64,000 nt of DNA, taken from assembly GCF_032854445.1 (NCBI RefSeq), contig NC_088299.1, positions 8,222,324 to 8,286,323 on the forward strand, read 5' to 3'. The number at the start of each line of letters is the position of its first letter. Positions within the stretch are counted from its first letter, which is position 1. Under the pieces are notes generated by a model. That model was given only the letters and a program-made list of their open reading frames with translations, was not told the DNA's origin and ran no database searches. Below are positions 31,277 to 43,510 of this stretch, in pieces. Source of the DNA: Liolophura sinensis (lineage: Eukaryota; Mollusca; Polyplacophora; Chitonida; Chitonidae). Position numbers and translations under genes: made by a program.

Positions 31277-31483
31277 GACTGATTGGTGTTAAATGCTGTA
31301 CTCCAGAATTTCTCCTCTTGTATTAGTTGACCATAATCAGGTTTTACGGGTGGAAGAACCACTGAATTCGTGAGGGTGCTTGACCAGCCCGCTGAGAAAG
31401 CTGCAGCACAAACAAGAGCTGGATTCTAATACGCAACCCCATTGGTCAAAGGATTTTACCATCTGGGCCAACAAGGCCCCATC
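31277..31483 (-). mobile_element. Old SINE remnant
   Basis: From 'gattggtgttaaatgctgta' through 'gagctggattctaa' to 'tgggccaacaaggcccc', in family order but strongly diverged. Confidence 0.6.
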
Positions 31484-34400
31484 TTATTCTAAGGCATAAT
31501 TTACACAATAAAATATTTTGTAAGAACTGACCTGGGGGGTAGGTGACTTTGTACAATATTTTCTCCCTACACATTGGAAGTAACAAAAACTATTCCATAA
31601 TTAGGGAAAAACTTTTAACATACAACAATATGCATACACTGTATATGTATCATTAACAATTTTTATTACAAATGTATTGAGGCTTTGTATACCCAAACAT
31701 TATAAAAGCTAGCAAATCAGTAAATTGCATAGGCTTCTACTGAATGCAATACAACATTTCAAAGAACAACATAAAATGTCTTCACAAAGTGCATGAATAC
31801 AAAATGTTGATGGGCTTTGGTAAGCTTAATGGAAGCTTTATCCTAGGTAAATCATGATTGTCTCCCCTGCACATACAGAACACATGGCAAACTGCAAGCT
31901 TTTCCTGCCCTTTGAACGTGTACCTAGGGTAATTGACGGAATGGAAAGGAATAAAACCAGTTCGAAGTACAGTTTAACATGACTGATCATTCTTATGTAA
32001 TGTTGTGTTATAGGCGAAAATATAAATCAAGGAATTAGTAGCACTAAGGGGGCCATCAGTTATAAATTCTTTTAACCAGATATATGTATGTTAGTTGGGA
32101 TTTAACATCGCTTTTACCAGATATGATGGATGACTACATGCCCGCCAGCAGGACGCACACTCAGTAAGTTAGTTGAACTGGCAACAATCCTTGTCAATGA
32201 GAACAGAAATACATACATGTACAACCTAAGACAAACTGTACACATTTCACCTGTACGTGTAAAACTTCCCTTGTCAGTTGTTAAGTCATGAGGTAAATAG
32301 TATGAGTTGTAAAAGCATGGATATTTAATAAACATCTGTAATCAAACTGAAATATAAAACAGGTTTTAGATTTCCTTGATAATTGGAAAATTAACAGAGT
32401 TACACTTGTGGTGGGATTTTGGCAGTATTGCATGAATTGCGTTACAAAAAGAGACTCTTTGGTACAAATTTGACTGATAAAAGCAACATTAACAAGGCTT
32501 AGGGAACTGCAGCTAATCACCAAGGTGAATTAAAAACATGGTGCAAAAGTAACACATCCTCATCAATAAAAATCTGATACTCATGTAAATCTGTCTTTGC
32601 GAAGGGATAATTATGGCAGTACGGAAATGACAATTCTCTTCAAATATATATTTTATCAGAACTATCTGATGTTCACTGTGATCCAGTTTTAATGTTTCTC
32701 TTTGTAATAGTTACATCTATGGCATCTGCTTTATTCAGTTTCAAACAGAATTGAAGACAACACTAGATCAAATATACATTGAAAAAGTATCCCACCCAAA
32801 GTTTAAAAAGCATACCATTATGTTTCCGTGATGTTGTGAATTAAACTGAGATATCACAGTTCAAAGTAAGCAAAATCGTTCACAAAATAAAAAGTGATGC
32901 TGTTGTCAATTTTACTCAATCAGTTCAATTTTTTTTTCTTCTGAAAGCTGCGTGTCAGAAATCACATGTGTTTCCCAATATGGCCTATCTGCTGGTTTCA
33001 TAAGAATTCCAGATTAAATATTGATTTATACAGTTACATGCACCAAGCATGTCAAAAAGGAAAGGCTGTGGTTGTTTGTTAGTTTTCACACCTTGTCTGA
33101 AGTAACCAAGGTTAAATCATTTCATTTCTTTCAAGGCTAACTGGATATAACATATATGCTATGGGTTAATGATTTCGCAGGGTTTTTGTACAAATTATGT
33201 ATATAACGACTTACACAATTCAGAACTACCACAACTATACAATCAAAACTACAGTTGTATAAAAATATAACACGAAACCACTATAAAAGTAGCCCTTCTA
33301 CAACTATACATGTATAAAAATAATGTACAAACTGACACAAGCTCAATTCCTTGCAATAGCAAAATGCTAATTATATAGAGCAAGCATTATTAATAAATTG
33401 GTTTCTAAGGGTATTGATGATGACAACACTGTAACCAGTTTTGCCACAAAGTGCAAAACTGGAGGAAATCTGTAAATTTAGTATTTGGATTTATTCACAA
33501 TTAAGCACCTCACCAAGTTAATCATATGATATCAAGACGTATTCATGTGTAAAATACTCCACAGGCTTTGCTAATACAAATGGTTCCCTTTTGGTTTACG
33601 GAGCAAAGTAGAATATGTAAAAATACTACAAAAACAGAAGAACATTCACATTTGCTCAGGTAAATTATTGCAAAATTCTAATAAAAGACAAAATTTTCAT
33701 GTGGCACATGCTGTTCTAAGTTAGGCTTCCTGATACTGAAAATGGTCAGTTTTACTGAAACATTAATGTAAAAAAACCTGACCTGAAATTTTGATTCAAG
33801 CACATTAAATTATAAATGTACTCAGTATTGACATGACTTACAAAATGAGGTATGGACGGACAAGCAAAACAAGAATAATGATGAAATATATACATTCTAC
33901 AAAATTACAAATTTAAGTACAAGTTACGGCCACCACACATCATGCATGTGCCCTTTCGCTTAAAGTAGTTCATAAAAGTTGTCTCTGATTAAAAATGATA
34001 TATATACCACAACCATTTCTTTTCTGTACAAAAGATTGTCTCTGTGAATAGAATGTGTATTGTTCAAAAATGAAATGTATTCCTGGCTGATCCATTATGT
34101 TCCAGTGGTTCTTTGTTGCTTTTCAAATTTTGTAGTCTAAATGCCAATTGTTCTGTATTGTGCACTGTTACATACATCAGAGACATGTACAAATCAGTAT
34201 GCATGATCCATTTTATCAAAATAATACCTTGCATAAAGCTAAACTAGCAGCTAACACTGTCACCACTTTGATTTGACATCATTTTAAATTTAACTGACAA
34301 TAATTATACACCTGATTTAATCACACTGATATTTCAGCCGGCAGTTTTAATGCAAACTACATGTACTATGTAGATAAAGAGTATACTGGTATAAAAACTA

Positions 34401-34877
34401 TGCTGCTCACATTACCATGGACCTTGAGACCACTGAGTGCACAATTATTTCGTTGTCATAGCAATTGCCAATAAGTACACCAAATGATCTGTGCCACATA
34501 ACCAGCAAAAGTACACCACCTGTTGGAAGAATATGTGCTTGTTTCACTGTAGTGGGAGTTTCATAACCAGGGTATGTGAGGTTTGACAAGCGTTCACTGA
34601 AAATTCAGTGACTGATTTTTAATACCAGTTATCAAACAATTTGAAGTAAACTTCCTTGTATCTCTCGAAGGATCGATTTCAGACTTGATCCCATCAACAG
34701 CTCACAGAAACATCTCAAAACAGACACATGCACTCATGGCCCATTTAAAGAGCACATTAGTCACCTCAAGCAATGTAGAGACGTTGAGCTCAAACCCACA
34801 TAATGTAGATCAAAAATAGTTTCAAACACCATCTATATTGGAACTTTTCTTTCAAACTGAGCAGTTCAGCAGATACC

Positions 34878-37800
34878 CTACTCCTCATCAAAGTCCATGG
34901 AGTTTTCCATCATGGCTGCCTCCCCTGCTATCAAGTTCTCATAGTCCACTGCCTCCACTGTTTCCAAATCGTCCTCTTCCTCTTGTTCCCCGTCCGGCAG
35001 GGGACAGCGTAAACACTTCTCCTCCCCAATCCCGTAATCCAGACACGAGTTGCCGATGCACTGACAGCAGCCATGCTCATGGAACCAGCGGTACCGTGCA
35101 GCCCCCATGGACTTGCACGAGTCTTTGCACTTCCTCAATGACATGCACTGCGACATGAAAGCCACGGTACAGTTCAACACTGTATCACTGTCTGTCTGCT
35201 CTGGAAATATACAATATTACACAAGGTTGAGAAGACTTTCACCAAATTTGAACTTTTTTCAGATTTCTGAAGCATTTTCAAGTTTGGACTCCTATCAAAC
35301 TTTTTATATTTTGGTTGTTGTTTATTTTCATTGTCATAAAGCCTCGTTTTTCTTACTAACAAGAAGGTGGTCAGTTGTATGCATGGAAGACTGACAAAAA
35401 GATTACACGTACACTGTACATATAAGTTATTCTGTGATGTTGGACGGACTCGGATAAATCTGACAAATATGCACATCAGGTATGCTTTAAGATTTTATAA
35501 GCACAAAAATCTGGTGTAAATGTCATTATATTTCAACTCCTTTAAGATTACAATGTCCGGCATTAGTAAGACACAAAGGAGCACAGATTGAATGATTCTT
35601 TAATGTTGGACAAAGGACTAGAGAATATATAATGTATATTCTAGTCCAATTTTGCTTTCTTTATGTCCATGTGGGTAAAATTTTAGGTCATTTAGGGTAT
35701 TAAAAGAGAGACCATGATAATGTCTGAGGCTAATTGATGTAAACCATTGACCTCTGGACCAGATACCATAGGACACCCAGCACAGTACAGGCCTTTAATT
35801 AGCTCGATGGCTACATGATCCCACCAAGATGTTTTGTGACCTGTTTTGTCACATCAACACAGGCTGCATGCTGATTTTCACTTGTTCACAAAACCACCCC
35901 ATGAATCTTCAGTCCTTCAGTCCACATCACCCTAACTTTGTCCACTGTGCCCTACTGTCCCAGCATTTTCTTTTCTTTTATGTCAGGGCTCAAGTGAGGG
36001 GTAATGGTACTTTAAATACCGCCCTACCTGCTGGTTACCATGGCAACAGACATGAGAGTATAGAGGAATCCAGTAGCACCCTGCCCACCACTGAGGGGGC
36101 ATAACAAACCAGTATTTTAGGGAGTCCAGAGTGCTCTGTGTTTACAGTTGAGTTAGAGCCCGCTCAGGGCTGGTTAGTATCAAATCTTTACCTACTGTAA
36201 AACATCCTAAAAATCTGTTCTCTATAATAGTCAGGACAATGGCACAAGTACAGGCAGCACACATTCAGCTTCTTGACTAACCTATCTAAGATATCCAAAC
36301 TTTATCTCAAAGCATCCTTGTGTATTATTGTAACAAAATAACCAATATTTGCAGGTTTTTTCAGACAAAACACCCCCCCCCCACACACACACACACCCAC
36401 ACACCAGATGGAGCACACACAGAAACAACCATAGGCCAGTACATGTAATTTAGGGAGCTTGGAATTAAGTTCAATGTGCACCAGTCCAGAACTTTAATAT
36501 TAATAAAGCTAATAACCCATCACTGACAAATTGGGCCTACAAATGGTCAATGTGTTCATTTCTTTAAATCTGCATTTCTTAGACTGTTTTGTACTGCTCC
36601 TGCAAACCATGAGAAAGAAATGTTACAGTTACTGAAAATGTATGATGCTGACACATACAAATTATTACAATGTTAATGTTTACAAGCTAAGCACACAGAT
36701 ACCCTAAATAACCTAAAATTTCCCCACACATAAGTGCATTTTTAAAGGCAAATAAATGTCACAAAGTATTATTTCTGGGGCTGAAACTTTTCCAGTTGAA
36801 TACCATCCCAAGTTCTAAGCAAACCTCAACACTCCTTTTTAAAATCAATAGAACTTTCAGAATCAGGAAAAATGGGCAAGTTAGTCATGGACGAAATTAA
36901 TGGTCATTTAGGGTAATTCATTTTAATATAGTGCTTTCAGTGAAATATGAAAAAATTGTTTGCATTTCATCGACTAGGTCCCAAAAGTATGGCTCCTGCA
37001 ACAAATTTGTATCTTCAGGGTGAGTACATTTTCAACTTTTTGGAGGTTTTACATCAAAGTCTTTTCTGTCCTTCTTTTTCACCCACATGGCAGAGAAAAT
37101 GTTGACAAAGTACAAGCAATTAGTGCTGTAGTTAACCAGGATGAGTGGGAAGTTACACATACCATCAGGGGAACCCTGTAACTGGCACTGTTACTGTTCA
37201 GTAGTCTACATCTTCATTTAACATCCACACCTACACAGCTTTTAAACATATCTCAGCAACCAGGAATTTTGTCCTCAGCCAAAATACATGTAATGCCCGA
37301 GACAGTAGTCAAAACAAGCTAGAAGTAGATATGGACCATCACTCAGAAAAGTATGGACTACTTTAAAGCCTGGTCTTCAGTCTTAAACTGGTGGTGTACA
37401 CCATTGTATAACACCACCAGTTTAAGACTGAAGACCAGGCTTTAAAGTAGTCCATACTTTTCTGAGTGATGGTCGATATCTACATCTAGCTTGTTTAACA
37501 TCACAGTATTTCGGCTACATCAGGTATTCAGAAAAGTGACAGTCCAAATATTTAATTCCCTACAAAATTATTCCAGTTCTTTTTTTCTTTTACTTAATTT
37601 TAAGTTTTGTTACATTTTACTAGCTCTTTCAAAAATAAATTCGGTTTCACATGTTGCTTTTAGCTCACAACAAGGCTCTGATACTGAGCATTACCTTTTT
37701 CAACTACAGTACTTGTAACTTTGTTTAATGAGTCATGTGGACAACCACTACTGAATGCAGGAGAAGTAAATCACTGCACTGCTCACTGAAGGACCAAGTT

Positions 37801-40800
37801 ATATAGTTTATAAATGTCAAAGATATTAATTTATTTTTATTTGATTGGTGTTTTACGCCGTACTCAAGAATATTTAAGTTATAAGACAGCAGGTTGCTGG
37901 CAGATCTTCCCACGTACGGCCGGAGAGGGAACCAGCATGAGCTGGTCTTGAACTCATGGCGACCTCATTGGTGAGAGGCTCCTGGGTCATTACGCTGCAC
38001 TAGCGCGCTAACCAACTGAGTCACGGAGCCCTCTCCAAGATATTGAGTATTTGGGTCATAATATTAAGTTTATTTTTTACTTATTCTTTAATTAGATTGG
38101 GTCAAAAATATTTCCTTCATCAATGCAATGGAGGGCAGAGTTATGGTGGGATGAAACCAGGCAAAACCTACAGGAAACACCGAACCGTTCAAAAGGCTGC
38201 AGACCTTCCCATGTACCTGTACGACCAGCATGATCTGTACATGAACTCACAGCAGTCACATTGTTGAGAGACTCTCAGAGCCTTGGTTCAAGAAATGAAA
38301 AGTGTTTCAGTGTACATGCATTTTCTGCAGGTCTTGTTATATCAAAAATCTCTTGATACAGAACCTTGATACAATGGTTCTTTTTAACAAAACTTTTGCA
38401 AATACATGCATACAGGACTTCCAGTAAAAGCCTATGTCTCATTGACGGTTACCTTTCTACCAATTTTATCATTCTCATTACAATTTGACTGTAAATGCAG
38501 TATTTTATGGGGGGGGGGTGGGGACGGGAAAAATCAAAAAAATCCCAAGTGACCTACCCTTATTTTCAAACTACAGTTCGGGAATTTGAAACAAACACTT
38601 TTTTATGGATGGCCTTGCTATTTATTTATTTGATTGGTGTTTTACGCCGTACTCAAGAATATTTCACTTATCCGACGGCAGTCAGCATTGTGGGGGGAGG
38701 AAACCGGGCAGAGCCCACGGGAAACCCACGACCATCCGCAGGTTGCTGCAGACATTCCCACGTACGGCCGGAGAGGAAGCCAGCATGAGCTGGACTGGAA
38801 CTCACAGCGACCGCATAGGTGAGAGACTCCTGGGTCATTGTGCTGCACTAGCGTGCTAACCGACTGAGCCACGGAGGCCCCTCATAGCCTTGCTATGATT
38901 CATCTGTATTCATAAACCATGTGTGTGTAAGAATAGACAACATGCACTTAATTACATTTTGTACAAAATCAAATTTCTGCCAGACAGGTTTTTATACATG
39001 TGTGATTAATCTTCAGCATAGCCTCTACAAACACCCTGATACTGAGGATGAGCATAGCTATATACAACACCTGGAGCTGTCAACACAGACACCTCCCCAT
39101 CCATCATACCTGTCAACTTACCTGGCCACAATGTATCAGGTATATACAATAGCTATGTACAGCATACACCATATCAGCAATCTGTCATTTTAATGTGCTG
39201 AAGATGAATTTCTTCACCACAAATGGTGCACGCTGTCAGAATAATAACATCTAAACGGTTACTTGCATGTCTTTTCCTGCAGGGAAGAGAGTCTTTCCCA
39301 TCAAAATGAGTTGAAATTTCTTCCTCTTGCTGATGCCCATTAGTGAAACGATTAGTTTTGGCCACTTCATTTAAAGATAAGATACTTTGAAAATCCTGAT
39401 TTCCCTAAAAATCATTTGAAAATTCTTATCCCTGTGCATGCATATAAATGAAAGTCAAGGCACAATGTACACAGATTTAGGGTTTGAAAGAATTGCCAAG
39501 CACCAATCGTGTACAGGCCCACTTGAACTTGTAACTTGAGCCAGAGAACTGGGTGCACAGGCATAACAACTGCATGTTAAAAAAAAAGAAAGGAAGAAAA
39601 AAAACAACAACAAAAACAAAAATGCTGAGTCCAGACAGTGGTTAACTCTGAAGACTGACACAAAATCACCCACACATAAAACTCAACATGAACTCTGCAT
39701 AAGAATCAGTACACCAGTTCATCAGTTCAAGCTCTCTTGTCAGTCTAAATGTCCCTAACGTTCTCAATTATAAATTTATCGAAAAAAAAAAAAATCACAA
39801 TAATAATAATACCAGGTTTTCAAAACTTTCTTAACCTGAATGCAAGAAAACATGCTAATGTGCATCCGGCAGTTTTGTTGCACAGTAGACTGACTGGTAT
39901 AAATTTCTTCCTTACAAGCAAAATTTGTAAACCTGGATATCTAATCAAAACAATGATCACAAACAATCTAAGCCTCACTGAAGCACAGAATTGCTGTCAC
40001 TTACCCATGTTTGTGGAGAAGTCCATGTCTACATGGTGAGGTTTGTAGATATAGGAGTCATCATGTACAGGATAACGGTGGATGGACCAGCGCTGTAAGA
40101 TATCGTCCTCCTCAGTTAGCACATTGAACAGGTCAGGAATAGGATCATTCAAGTCTTCAATTGCACTTGTCCTCTGAATGTTCTCATTTGCTTTTGGAGG
40201 GTCACACATACCTCAAAACAACAACAACAACAACAATAGAAAGGCTCATACTCTAGATCAAGATAAGACCATGTTTTTTACTCAATGTTATTTTTCCCAT
40301 ATAGGTTAGATGTATGTCCAACTGAGTCTCTGTCCTTCTTAGCCCGCTCTACAAAGTGATAGTAAGCTCTGTTCAGAGTAACTGAACTCCCATTGCAATA
40401 TACAACCGCATATATGTATTCCAGACCTCTAGCTTCAAACAAACAGGGGCAAGGTGGCATTTTTCCAAAAAGGGCACAGTTTTAGTGCGAATAATAGCTT
40501 TAAAGGGCGTTTTTTTCTCCTTGCATCTTTAATACTGAATGTGATTAATAAATATTCTAAGGATATTTAGCAGTAAAAATAGCATACTAAACACCGAACT
40601 ATGCATTTGTATACAGTAATCCTTCTAATTTTCAGAACATATGAATTGGAAGTGATTAAAACAGATAATTGTAATTCTCAAAAAGACATTTATATGTTGT
40701 TCATTGGATGTACTAACCATGTGGGAGAAAAATATCTATCCCTGTTACAATTACAGTGTGTACTGGTTAAAAAGGGCAGACAAGATATCCCAACAAATAG

Positions 40801-41918
40801 AAGAATTGAAAAGTATATGTTCACAGCAAGTGTTTCCTGCTTTAGGAGATTACCCCAAAATGGACAAACAAAAAATTTATAAAACTACTGATCATTACAG
40901 AGGCCTTATTTAGAGCCTTGAAAAAATAACTAATAAAAAGAGCTTTACGTCTGATGTTAAGGTACAGACATTAATTAAAGATGCTAGTTGTGGTATGTGA
41001 CTAAATATAACTTTGGCTCTGCAAGTTGCTGAGAGACCTTCCCACGTCACTGTTTAATAAAAAAGCAGGATTTCAAATCCTGCCATGAAAACAGAAATCA
41101 GATGGAGAAAAATGAAAATGTGATCCATTGGAGTATAATGTTCTGTTTCACAACACTGCATATTCCAGTATTATGTTCGTATCAGGTCTCTGACTTGAAA
41201 ACAACAATAATTTACAAGTATGTGTGTTTTCGCAATGACACAGTGAAAAAAAACCAAACAAAAAAAAAAAACCCACACTGCCCGACTGGGTGCAGTCGAT
41301 CTTTCAGCTGTAAAACAGCTCAGCTTAAACAATTCAACAAATCAAAAATACTTTAACTTGCATGCTTTGTACAAGTGAGAGGTCTGCATTCTACTTAGGC
41401 TACAATCTACAGCGAGGTTTAATCTTTGACTTCAGTCAAAAATCGCTTTGTGGAATCAAACCCAGCACTCTGAATTTATTTTTCTTTCCCATTGTTTATC
41501 TTTGAACTTAATATCAAAAAGGTCAGGAATGAATTCATTGGCACTTGTTTTGAACACCAAAACATCCTCTCCAGATGCAAAATAACACATTTCAAACCAG
41601 TTTTTGACCAAGCAATCTACATGTACATGTAGATGAACCCAAGATAACTACCATATCCCTTTCAGTATTTGATGACATGGTGAACTTACCAACACAGGAA
41701 CAGCAATGCAGGTAGTGTTTGGCCAAACACATGTGACAGTCCTTACAGCATGTACAGTTCCTTTTATTGGTCATATCACACTCACAAGACTTGATCAACA
41801 TACACTTGCTGACCACACTGGCACATATCGCTTTATTACATCCATTAGAACCTGTTGCCATGGCTACCAGTCCTACCATGCTTAACAACAGAAGTGCCCA
41901 AACACACCACTTCATCAT
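34878..41918 (-). CDS. TWSG1: Twisted gastrulation protein homologue
   Basis: Coding exons on the minus strand are 41918-41690, 40211-40005 and 35200-34878, in phase, giving 252 residues (vertebrate TWSG1 is about 223). The product is a secreted modulator of BMP ligands acting with chordin. Residues 1 to about 24 form a signal peptide (MMKWCVWALLLLSMVGLVAM). A Cys-rich N-terminal BMP-binding domain follows (CNKAICASVVSKC, CTCCKDCHMCLAKHYLHCCSCVGMCDPP). A linker contains LNDPIPDLFNVLTEEDD, and a Cys-rich C-terminal domain has CMSLRKCKDSCKSMGA, YRWFHEHGCCQCIGNSCLDYG and EKCLRCPLPDG. The protein then continues for about 37 mostly acidic residues, absent from the vertebrate protein as I recall it. 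Two adjacent ATGs open the frame. An acceptor at 41933 implies a non-coding first exon, for which the donor at 43031 is a candidate. No lesion is seen. Confidence 0.95.
36700..36915. mobile_element. Complete MITE-like element of repeat family A, in a TWSG1 intron
   Basis: The left end reads 'taccctaaataacctaaaat' and the right end 'atggtcatttagggta', an imperfect inverted repeat of about 22 bases. The body holds the family core ('gcaaacctcaacactccttt', 'agaactttcagaatcagg'). At about 215 bp with no coding capacity it fits a non-autonomous DNA transposon. A terminal fragment of the same family lies at about 35655-35701. Confidence 0.65.
37313..37495. repeat. Long near-perfect inverted repeat (hairpin) in a TWSG1 intron
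   Basis: Two 85-base arms (37313-37397 and 37411-37495) match at 83 positions by eye and are separated by 13 bases. It resembles none of the other repeats here. The TWSG1 primary transcript would contain it as a long hairpin. Confidence 0.95.
37830..38034 (-). mobile_element. SINE with internal deletion, in a TWSG1 intron
   Basis: The tail ATTTATTTTTATTTGATTGG lies on the left and the tRNA-like head in reverse on the right ('gcgcgctaaccaactgagtc'). The middle, between 'cttataagacagc' and 'aggttgctggcagat', has lost about 60 bases of the consensus. Confidence 0.9.
38094..38275 (-). mobile_element. Old SINE remnant in a TWSG1 intron
   Basis: It keeps 'gttatggtgggatgaaacca' and 'gaactcacagcagtcacatt' with heavy divergence. 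It lies directly beside the younger copy at 37830. Confidence 0.6.
38622..38886 (-). mobile_element. Full-length SINE with 10-bp target duplication, in a TWSG1 intron
   Basis: Complete structure from ATAAAT tail to tRNA-like head. GCCTTGCTAT flanks it at 38612-38621 and 38887-38896. A young insertion. Confidence 0.94.
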
Positions 41919-42184
41919 GCTTTGACTGATCTGAAAAACATAAACATACAGATTGTAAAGAAATGGTGATTAATGATTTCACACATGATGTATCATGTAA
42001 CAATGAATGTCAATATGTAAATTTTTAAAAGAACGCAGCGATACATCTAGAACTGAAAGAAAAAAGCCCTAAAAGCTGAAAACCTACTAACACGACTAAC
42101 AAGCATCTCAAGACTGCAAAATTGGGCCATTTTCACTGTTTCCTTGCTCTAAGGGACTGGAATCATTGCTTAATGGCTGGTGGG

Positions 42185-42305
42185 AGAAATAGGAAAGCCC
42201 TGGCTAAAAACTATACATTTAATCAAGCATGACCAATTCTGCAGGATTTAACCTGGTAACTCCACTGTCAGTCATTCAGCATCGATTCTGCATCTCATCA
42301 AGGAC
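42185..42305. repeat. Repeat family D, copy 1 (TWSG1 5' intron)
   Basis: 'gcaggatttaacctggtaac' followed by 'cactgtcagtcattcagc' recurs in order at 51150-51215. The upstream part ('aggaaagccctggcta', 'caagcatgacca') also has a counterpart there. The 'aggatttaacc' segment could be a decayed Pol III B box. Confidence 0.5.
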
Positions 42306-43032
42306 ATATCTGGGTTGTGAAATGATGATGACGAAGCGAAATGTCACATAAAAAAGAATACAAAGCATAGATGTTAAACTTAGGCCAACATGGCCTTCTC
42401 TGTTTTCAATAAAAGAACCAAAAAAAAAAAATTATGATGAAGCCAGACAAGCAGTTGTAACAGTTCAACTGCACAGCTGCAAGATATGTGTATGTCCAGA
42501 ATCTTGAAAGGGGCAAGAGTGATCGAGACAGGTATATATACACCATGGACTCCTTCACGGTGGTAATTTATCTATACTAAAGCGAGATCTAATCCTGGAA
42601 TAACCCACAGAGTAAATCCTCCATTCACTCACATGATTTTAAATTTGGGGAGGAGTCAATCTGCCAACATGTTCAGTTTTTGTCTCAAATTAAACTTTAC
42701 AAGAGAGCCGAAAACACGGTGACCGTGCAATGCCAGCTCTTGCTGGGTCTACTTTTAGTCTTAGGCCTAAAATGATGTCAGTGTCACAGATTATCAGAAT
42801 TCCTAAAAGAACTCACAACCCGCGATCAGCAATTGAAGAACCTGACTTGTAATGTCTTTTAATATCAGATTTAGTCTGACTGAAAGAAATAAGATACAAG
42901 CTAACACGTGAAAACTTCGAAAGACTAATGTTTCCCAACTTCATCAAATACCATAAAACCGATTGCACAAACTTTACGCTGTCATTAGCAAATTTCCTTG
43001 ATTACTAATTAATCACGTGCACACGTCTCACC

Positions 43033-43097
43033 ATCTCCAAACCAGCGTCTTCCTTACAGAATCGTTATGAGCTTCACCGCAGACGTGCTTCGTTAAA
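43033..43097. promoter_or_regulatory. Probable bidirectional promoter between TWSG1 and the RNF gene
   Basis: On the minus side a donor-like GATG|GTGAGA at 43032/43031 would end a non-coding TWSG1 exon, pairing with the acceptor at 41933. On the plus side an ATG at 43098 in good context starts an open exon. Head-to-head transcription would then begin within roughly 100 bases. No TATA box is apparent. Transcription start sites are inferred, not seen. Confidence 0.4.
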
Positions 43098-43175
43098 ATG
43101 GAGTCGTCTGCACATAATTCAGCGACATCTATCGGAGGAATTCTGGATGAAAATTTTGAACTCTTCTATGTGGAG
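43098..43175 (+). other. Possible alternative first coding exon of the RNF gene
   Basis: ATG in good context (aaaATGG) opens 26 codons ending at GTGGAG|GTAAGA. The next acceptor (43396, tcgcag) begins an exon that stays open in the same frame for 38 codons up to the ATG at 43511. Joining the two would add 64 residues to the N-terminus. The family normally starts close to the RING, so this may equally be 5' UTR. Confidence 0.4.
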
Positions 43176-43510
43176 GTAAGAAAAGTATACAAACTCCAGC
43201 GCATAATATTGTTACTTGTCCTCTGCCGGAACGTACGAGGATTAAAGTATGTCGGTGACTAATCTGTTGGTAAAAATCCCACTCAATTAAAATCATTTTG
43301 AGTGTTAATAGCTGTTTGGAATAATAATGTTCCTTGCGTAATGCGGTGAAGAATAAAAAAATGAGTTTTTTTTACCATTAAGAATAGTAATCGCAGGGAG
43401 AAATAGTCCGTCGTCAATTCCGAGACCATGAAGGTGGAGAAAAGTCAGCTGAGGAGACTGACACAAACAAAACACAGCTGAACTCTTGCACGTTTGTAAA
43501 TATCTGTGGC

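Larger units (their letters stand above)
26465..34877. other. Spacer and probable 3' untranslated sequence between two converging genes
   Basis: The GARRE1-like gene reads in from the left and TWSG1 from the right, so much of this is probably their 3' ends. No coding exon is supported. About 27490-29670 holds three minisatellites and a SINE. From about 31490 to 34877 no repeat is recognised and the AT-rich sequence is continuous, which would suit a long TWSG1 3' UTR. An AATAAA on the minus strand at 31662-31667 is a possible end signal. Confidence 0.45.
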
